From positions 1 through 34,085 of the forward strand of contig JAEWJX010000057.1 in the NCBI GenBank assembly GCA_023386365.1: 34,085 nucleotides of DNA, read 5' to 3'. A model generated the notes under the pieces. The model ran no database searches, had not been told where the DNA came from, and was given only the letters and a program-made list of their open reading frames with translations. Origin of the DNA: Actinomycetes bacterium (GTDB taxonomy: Bacteria > Actinomycetota > Actinomycetes > Actinomycetales > Microbacteriaceae). Below, piece by piece: positions 30,801 through 34,085 of the stretch (position 1 is the first letter of the stretch; the number at the start of each line of letters is the position of its first letter). The position numbers were made by a program, and so were the translations under genes.

Positions 30801-31731
30801 AGGATCCGGAGCCGAAGATCGCCGATCCCGGGCTGCCGTGGCGCCCGGCCCGGTTGCCGGTGAAGGTCGCGTCGACCACGCTGAGGCGGCCGAGGTTGGC
30901 GATCGCGCCGCCGCTGCCGCCGTCGCCTCCGTTGCCGCCGTACGCCAGGTCGTCGTCGCCACCGTTGCCGCCCACGCCGGCCGTGTTGTGGGAGAAGGTG
31001 CCCCCGTTGACGGTGAGCGTGCCGCGGTTGAGGACGGCGCCGCCCGAGCCGCCGTCCGCCGCATTCGTGGTGCGTCGGTTCTCGCCGTTCTCGCCGTTGC
31101 CGGCGACGTTGTCGACGAAGTCGACGTTGTTCAGGGTGAGCGTGCCCCAGTTGACGATCGCTCCGCCGCCCTCACCGGGCGCGACGGCGGCGGCGCAGCT
31201 GCCGCGCTCGAACATGTTGCAGTATTCGAGGCTCGTGCCGCCCTTGTCGAGGCCGTGCGGGGCGGCGCCGTTCTCGAAGGTCAGGTCGTTGAACTGCGCG
31301 ACGGCGAAGGAGTCGAGCGAGATGAAGCGGAAGCGGGGCGACCCTTCGGCGCGTTTGATGGTCGCACCGCCGCCGTTGACGATGAGGCGTGAGTAGCCGA
31401 TGCCGGTGTGGAGTGTGGGGAGGCCGTGGCCGGTGCCCTGCGACGGGTCGATCTGCCCGCGGTCGGCGTAGGCGCCCAACCAGGGCGCGTTGAGCGTGTA
31501 GGTGCACCCGGGCGCGAGGTTGATGACGGTCCACGAGTTCACCCACGCCGAGTTGCCTGATTCGAAGGCGCGGATCAGGGCCGTGTTGTCGCCGCAGGGC
31601 ACGTTGAGGCCCGCGCCGCCGTACTCCGCCTGCGCGGATGCGGCGGGCACCGCCACGAGGGCGGCGACCGCGAGAGCAAAGGTCGCGGCAGCCGCCATCG
31701 CACGGCGGACCGGTCTCGGGTGAACCGTCAC
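24892..31731 (-). CDS. Giant secreted, membrane-anchored surface protein with beta-helix and hyalin-like repeats
   Basis: At 2279 residues this is the largest gene here. It has a signal peptide (residues 1 to about 35, ending ASAQA), then a right-handed beta-helix of Pmp-like repeats (about 180-400; recurrent GGA(I/V) and F-x-x-N motifs), closing with DQRGLPRAAGGCDVGAVE near residue 505, the pattern seen in choice-of-anchor Q domains. From about 520 to 1520 come many Ig/PKD-like modules with regular Cys pairs. Residues about 1523-2174 are eight hyalin-type (HYR) repeats with the ending VTCTATD..GN...F.VTV.DT..P. A Pro-Glu linker and disordered Pro/Thr stretch precede a C-terminal membrane helix and RRRG. 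No LPxTG motif is visible, so it is probably membrane-anchored, not sortase-linked. The GTG at 31731 follows TACCGT by six bases. An adhesion or matrix role is inference. Confidence 0.9.
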   Translation of the reverse strand: MTVHPRPVRRAMAAAATFALAVAALVAVPAASAQAEYGGAGLNVPCGDNTALIRAFESGNSAWVNSWTVINLAPGCTYTLNAPWLGAYADRGQIDPSQGTGHGLPTLHTGIGYSRLIVNGGGATIKRAEGSPRFRFISLDSFAVAQFNDLTFENGAAPHGLDKGGTSLEYCNMFERGSCAAAVAPGEGGGAIVNWGTLTLNNVDFVDNVAGNGENGENRRTTNAADGGSGGAVLNRGTLTVNGGTFSHNTAGVGGNGGDDDLAYGGNGGDGGSGGAIANLGRLSVVDATFTGNRAGRHGSPGSAIFGSGSYGDWGSGGAIDTNSSLTVSRSLFQGNVGGEGTGGAGGAIYATRGTATIENTTFDANTSGRGGAVAAIFADVTVRSATFTGNQDATTGGGADVASVDWGASLSFANSVLVGNGVGSDCSVLGNGAASRITVDGALYTDETASDCGATSQGAFELGALQDNGGATLSRMPAGDLLDVSDFCVATDQRGLPRAAGGCDVGAVERQSLTAAGAVSGSDHIPAGTPSRYTADATAGVSLEYHWWVTGVAATIDDPAAASPSITFTDAGEAVVRAQVRIAGVIEADGEWTDVAPLTVRVGHTPNHAPVILFDVANSEAAKKQGDSGHYAFNIADADGDAFSLPSAPTCGVEGTRTGWAYDPATGSGSVDCVFASAPAHNTVTVTATDEWGATGTGYYDVSVFDVEPVVTISGPSSVDPGDSATFTFSIAYSGPYPFAPAASCNADPGSPGIGLVPGSLVSTTTGFVTTGSFRCTTAVGDDRGSAWINAGTVGFASRTFTVNPLAPQVTVTADLGSVFERGDAVTVTYTIDAHDPNGYAMWVDQTSGAWGCMGGTYVSGPTGRLPEGLSEFVCSFGPRAGEYGLTLPVYDTHPGDRVVVRSPFTIRDVAPSVTIAEDAVGEIDEFTSTTYHWTAVDPGRQTVTVTSMPPGCTEPLNSTVRTGTVTTGRFVCTYGNGPHTDSRTAQFGDGSSTVSKTLTRVLREVAPRLSTTITPRALRFDQGTVGLAVHWSSDLANEEHVENVVINWGDGTSTPWDSLIDAPIRHAYDRAGDFTITVDATSDGVPLASVPLDASGATSATIHVTAPPLALTVPASAPEGETTTVQVAVPPAWNDAYAVDGATCGTDTDGTALPAADLTLGSAAFTFTCTWRYRDGETQQPTASAHSTNGGPVSSGSATVAVVNVAPTLTWTTVPSDVRAGDTVYTFEFSATDPSGADWLRSAVAPTAADPDAVVMSCGADGVIEAPTWFDRDAGDGYIACSYPSGGAVQQLVVTLTDASGARSSYARDVTVRGTATAVAVDVTAATTAVDEGGTLAFDVVVQGDSARTLFDLAVDCGPGNVQVSGPARVTGDADDRATATVVCRFADGPTTPSVQVTATTDDVHDTDAVSVEVADVAPAFVDFSGVQRITSPTGVQVPVGAFVDPGDDPVTNVRLDTPQAYYVDGFGWLVSPYYVNYGANTSAIEGGITLPRLPTGESTVTLTITNGDGTFVQTRILTTSSLHISVPDDLVVEATSASGAVVDFATSASDTDTGAAVPVTCDHASGDTYPLGDTVVSCTATHPDGTTDARSFTVSVRDTAAPVVAIALAAPSFEAGPGGAAAIRYTVTADDVVDGPVTASCDMADGAVRGIGDTVIRCTATDAAGNQHTATATATVADTTGPVVTVPADQTAEAFDADGAWIQRPGYRPPWIGPSAPTATAVDLVDGPADAICDLYDDQSQVAHFPVGVTTVTCTATDSRGNVGTATFTVTVTDTTRPVLTVADQTAEATGPGGAIVEFTGLSATDTVDGTVPVVCTPASGGQFPVGVTTAECTATDAHGNVSTAGSVAVTVTDTTAPAIPTPTDLTAVGVGAGGVDTVVTTPAHDLVDGELVAACVPRSGPMGLGTVPVTCTATDAHGNSASLDLVFEVVDGAPSLTLPADIAVAADGPDGATVHFSATANDAIDGELTAGCTPASGSVFPLGLTTATCTATDSAGHGTTGTFTVTVTDADAPVIDVPAATTVEAAGPAGAPVEFTVTATDTVSGTVTPTCDRLSGSTFPLGVTTVTCTATDGDGNTGSEEFTVAVVDTTAPVLTTPGDISLSTTSASGRVATYTVTSLDLVDGDGVATCAPASGSIFAVGVSTVECTQVDAAGNGTEATFTVTVTLEVVPDPEPEPEPEPEPEPQPVPPVADPTPVVRPTTGGPAPAPTDQPTTEAPDPTPTDDPAEPPAPEPEAAAPPADDSGMSPWIWIGGAGLLVLAAGAAGAVAIVRRRG
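25161..25210 (-). repeat. Hexanucleotide repeats encoding a Pro-Glu linker
   Basis: Near-tandem GGTTCG and GGCTCC hexamers (plus-strand view) encode PDPEPEPEPEPEPEPQP on the minus strand. Such tracts can change length by slippage, which here would alter stalk length in steps of two residues without frameshift. Confidence 0.8.
25205..27165 (-). repeat. Eight hyalin-like (HYR) repeats in the surface protein
   Basis: Eight consecutive units of about 75-95 residues each share a pattern: a VxVP(A/S)D start, a GA..EF..TA.D.VDG..T..C.P.SGS.FP(V/L)G.TTV.CTATD..GN middle, and TVTV.DT.(A/R)P at the end. The third unit has an inserted RPGYRPPWIGPSAP loop, and the fifth has lost its FPLG spacing. The copies are diverged, so they are old duplications. 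Confidence 0.8.
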
Positions 31732-31737
31732 GGCTAC

Positions 31738-31743
31738 ACGGTA
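31738..31743 (-). promoter_or_regulatory. Candidate -10 (TACCGT) of the surface-protein gene
   Basis: TACCGT on the minus strand is six bases from the GTG at 31731. Divergent promoters for this gene and for the LuxR-type gene share a 71-base region. Confidence 0.4.
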
Positions 31744-31790
31744 GGGAGTGGCCCGACGAAGCGATGTAGGTGGAGATCACTCACACCCGC

Positions 31791-31796
31791 GATACT
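31791..31796 (+). promoter_or_regulatory. Weak -10-like hexamer (GATACT) of the LuxR-type gene
   Basis: GATACT ends six bases before the GTG at 31803. The first base departs from the TANNNT pattern, but the distance is the same as at the other starts. Confidence 0.3.
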
Positions 31797-31802
31797 GAGC
31801 GC

Positions 31803-34085
31803 GTGGGGAACTGGGGGCGGTCCGTCGATGCGGTCCTGCGCGACGACGTGGCGACCGCCGCCGCGCGCCGCGCCGGGCACCCGCAGCTGCTGACCGGCCC
31901 CCTCGGCGTCGGCAAGTCGGTGTTGCTCGAGTCGGTCGGCGATCGCCTCGCCGACATCGGCTTCGAGGTGCTGTCGGTGGTCGCGATCGACGAACTGCGC
32001 GGGGTCCCTCTGGCGGCTCTCGCTCCCGTGCTGGGCGGGATCCCGGGTGCGGATGCGAGCGAGCGGCTGCAGCACCTGCACACACGGCTGGCGCGCCCCG
32101 GCATCCGCGTCGCCCTGCTGGTCGACGACGCCGAGCATCTCGACGAGGCTTCCGCGGCGGTGATCCTGCAGTTGGTCCGCGCGTCGGCGGTGCGCGCCGT
32201 GCTGGCGACCGAGGCGGCAGGGCTGCTGCTTCCGGCGCTGTCCCGGCTGGTGGGGGAAGGGCGGATGCGCGAGTACCCGGTCACCGGACTGGATCCGGCG
32301 ACCGCGGCCGAGCTTGTCGAACGGCGCGTGGGCGGCATGGTCGCACCGGCGAGCCTGCAGCAGCTACTCGCCCTGGGTGGGCGCAACCCGTTGCACCTGC
32401 GCGCGCTGCTCGACGAGGCGGAGGCCCGCGGGGGCGTGACGACCGGGCCCGCGGGGGTCACCCTGACGCTCGGCGCCCTCCCGGCGACCCTCCTGTCGGT
32501 CGTCGCCACCCGCTTCGCCACGCTCGACGCCACCGCCCGTCGAACGGCGGAGCTTCTCGCCGTGGCCGACGAGCTCCCCACGGAGGCGCTGGCCGCGGAG
32601 GGCGTGGCGGCGCTCGATGCGGCAGCTCTCACCGCCTCGACGCCGCGGGGTCTGCGGGTGACGCAGCCGCTCTACGCGGCCGCGCTGCAGCAGCAGCTCA
32701 GCGTCGGCGACCTCGAGGCCCGGCGGCGCGATGCCGCCGCTCTGCTGGGGGACGACCCGGCCTCGCGGCTCCGAGCCATCGCCCTCCGCGCCGAGACGAG
32801 CGAACCACCCGCGACCTCCGACGTCGTCTGGGCCGCCGCCCAGTCGCTGCGGACCGCCGCACGTGACCGCGCCATCCGCCTCGCCGAGCTGGCGCTGACC
32901 CTCGCTGCGGACCGCGGCGAACCCGAGCCGATCCCCGCGCTCGTCACCCGCGCCGACGCGCTGTCGCAGAGCGCCCGGCTCGATGAGGCGGATGCGGCGT
33001 TCGAGGCGCTGTGGGAGCGCAGCCTCAGCGACGCGGAGCTCGCCGACGTGGTGAGTCGCGCCGGCTTCCACTTCGGGGTGCGACGTGCACTCCCGCAGGA
33101 GGCGGTGCGGATCGCGCGGGACGCCCGCGAGCGCGTCACCGACCCGGCCGCGCGAACCTGGCTCGCGATGACGATCGCCCGCTTCCGGTTCACGACCGGC
33201 GAGGCGGTCACCTACGCCGAGGTGCAGGAGGAGACCGAGAGCGAACCCGAGCTCGTGATCACGCAGGCTCTGCTGCAGCTGCAGCAGACGGTGTTCACCG
33301 GTCAGCTCGACCTCGCCCGTCGCGCCATCCTGCGGGGCCAGCCGATCGCCGAGCAGCACCCCGACCTGGTGCCGCGGGCGGCTCCCGCCTTCGCCTTCGG
33401 CCAGTTCCTGATCCTGCTGGTCGACGGCCGGGCCACCGACGCCGAAGAGTTCGTGCGCAGCATGCAGTCGGGCCCCCTCGACGACCACGGTGGCCTCTGG
33501 GACTACGCGCTCGCCCGGCTCCGGCTGTTGGCGGGAGATGTCGAGACCGCGCAGGCCTCAGCGGCCCGAGCGGTCTCCCGTCTCGTGCAGCACGACGCGA
33601 TCGGGGCGCGCGGGCCGGCGATCGCGCTGCTCGCCAACGCGCAGGTCGTCGGCGGGGCCGCATCCGACGCCCGGGCGACGCTCGGCCAACTCGGCGAGAC
33701 GATGCGCGCCAACCCGATCACCGATGTGCAGGCGTCGGAGGCGGAGGCGCGCCTCCACGCCGACGCCGGCAGGCACGCCGAAGCGGTCGACACGATCGTG
33801 CGCGCGGTGATCCGCACGCACGGGGCGCACTACGCGACCTTCGCGGCCCTCGGCGCGCTCGCCGCCCTCCACCTCGATGCCGCCGACGCGGTGCTCCCCA
33901 CCCTCGACGCCGCCGCCGCCGAGGCCCCCGAGGCGGGTGCCGTGCTCCTCATTCGCGACTACGCGTCCGCCGTCGCGGCGGGACGTCCGCTCGATCTGCT
34001 CGCCGTCGCCGAGCGGCTGCGGGCCGGCGGGTTCGGGGCGGCCGCGGCGGATGCCGTCCGTCACGCCGCCGCCGCTGCGCAGAAC
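31803..34085 (+). CDS. Large ATPase regulator, LuxR/LAL-type (3' end missing)
   Basis: The frame is open for 761 codons to the window end. The N-terminal AAA/STAND-like ATPase has Walker A GPLGVGKS (near residue 34) and a Walker B strand VALLVDDAEHLDEASA (near residue 103), followed by the NPLHLRALLDEAEA sensor-like segment typical of LuxR-family large ATP-binding regulators. The rest is Ala-rich helical repeats resembling TPRs (for example ETAQASAARAV and GRHAEAVDTIVRAV). A C-terminal HTH_LuxR would be expected beyond 34085 and is not seen here, so the regulator assignment depends on the N-terminal part. The GTG start follows GATACT by six bases. It is divergent from the giant surface protein and may control it. 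Confidence 0.82.
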   Translation, partial: MGNWGRSVDAVLRDDVATAAARRAGHPQLLTGPLGVGKSVLLESVGDRLADIGFEVLSVVAIDELRGVPLAALAPVLGGIPGADASERLQHLHTRLARPGIRVALLVDDAEHLDEASAAVILQLVRASAVRAVLATEAAGLLLPALSRLVGEGRMREYPVTGLDPATAAELVERRVGGMVAPASLQQLLALGGRNPLHLRALLDEAEARGGVTTGPAGVTLTLGALPATLLSVVATRFATLDATARRTAELLAVADELPTEALAAEGVAALDAAALTASTPRGLRVTQPLYAAALQQQLSVGDLEARRRDAAALLGDDPASRLRAIALRAETSEPPATSDVVWAAAQSLRTAARDRAIRLAELALTLAADRGEPEPIPALVTRADALSQSARLDEADAAFEALWERSLSDAELADVVSRAGFHFGVRRALPQEAVRIARDARERVTDPAARTWLAMTIARFRFTTGEAVTYAEVQEETESEPELVITQALLQLQQTVFTGQLDLARRAILRGQPIAEQHPDLVPRAAPAFAFGQFLILLVDGRATDAEEFVRSMQSGPLDDHGGLWDYALARLRLLAGDVETAQASAARAVSRLVQHDAIGARGPAIALLANAQVVGGAASDARATLGQLGETMRANPITDVQASEAEARLHADAGRHAEAVDTIVRAVIRTHGAHYATFAALGALAALHLDAADAVLPTLDAAAAEAPEAGAVLLIRDYASAVAAGRPLDLLAVAERLRAGGFGAAAADAVRHAAAAAQN

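Noticed and set aside
29047..31392. A 781-codon open frame on the plus strand opposite the N-terminal half of the surface-protein gene
   Set aside because: Same reasons: biased composition, no recognisable domain, no start signal, and full overlap with a well-supported gene.

Overview
The window is high-GC chromosomal DNA with dense coding, four-base ATGA/GTGA gene overlaps and mostly GC-ending codons. The proteins (a DUF6421-like protein beside an SDR, a DUF1622 membrane protein, a proline-rich septum-formation-like protein, an MctC-like symporter), together with frequent GGATGC/GCATCC words, suggest an actinobacterium, most likely of the family Microbacteriaceae. That placement is inference from gene families and composition. 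No tRNA, rRNA, CRISPR array, insertion sequence or prophage was recognised, and no gap without a gene exceeds about 135 bases.

Layout. 1-1687: the end of a small membrane protein and a sodium:solute symporter. 1707-2993 (minus): purA. 3122-6056: a TetR regulator, a degenerate ABC-ATPase-like protein and a YhgE/Pip-type membrane protein, overlapping head to tail. 6046-6666 (minus): a SpoU/TrmH RNA methyltransferase. 6751-7589: an ArsR regulator with an SRPBCC protein. 7625-9691: a solitary beta-class DNA methyltransferase, a VOC protein and a HAD phosphatase, each with its own promoter-like hexamer. 9701-11594 (minus): a septum-formation-like membrane protein downstream of pyrE. 11651-13041: an exonuclease III gene and a Phd/RelE-type toxin-antitoxin pair. 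13048-18904: a Rid-family gene divergent from an operon of two acyl-CoA-dehydrogenase-fold monooxygenases, one NtaA/DszA-type flavin monooxygenase and an APC permease. 18949-20690: an alpha/beta hydrolase convergent with an AEC permease. 20823-24367: DUF6421-like protein, SDR and phytoene-desaturase-like FAD oxidoreductase. 24429-24836 (minus): DUF1622 protein. 24892-31731 (minus): a 2279-residue secreted, membrane-anchored surface protein. 31803-34085: a LuxR/LAL-type ATPase regulator running off the end.

How the genes work together. The clearest unassigned pathway is 13048-18904, which looks like uptake plus stepwise flavin-dependent oxidation of an unknown small nitrogen- or sulfur-containing compound; no flavin reductase is encoded here, so reduced flavin would come from elsewhere. 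The second is 20823-24367, where a protein of unknown function is translationally coupled to an SDR and followed by an FAD enzyme, behind a strong Shine-Dalgarno and an 8+8 inverted repeat. The third is the TetR/pseudo-ATPase/YhgE set with a near-perfect operator-like palindrome.

A regulatory theme runs through the window. Fifteen genes that begin transcription units have a hexamer close to TANNNT ending 6 or 7 bases before the start codon, which is the geometry of leaderless transcription. At several of these starts an inverted repeat encloses the hexamer, and at 18949 one arm contains the start codon itself. Convergent genes often end inside small palindromes that hold both stop codons.
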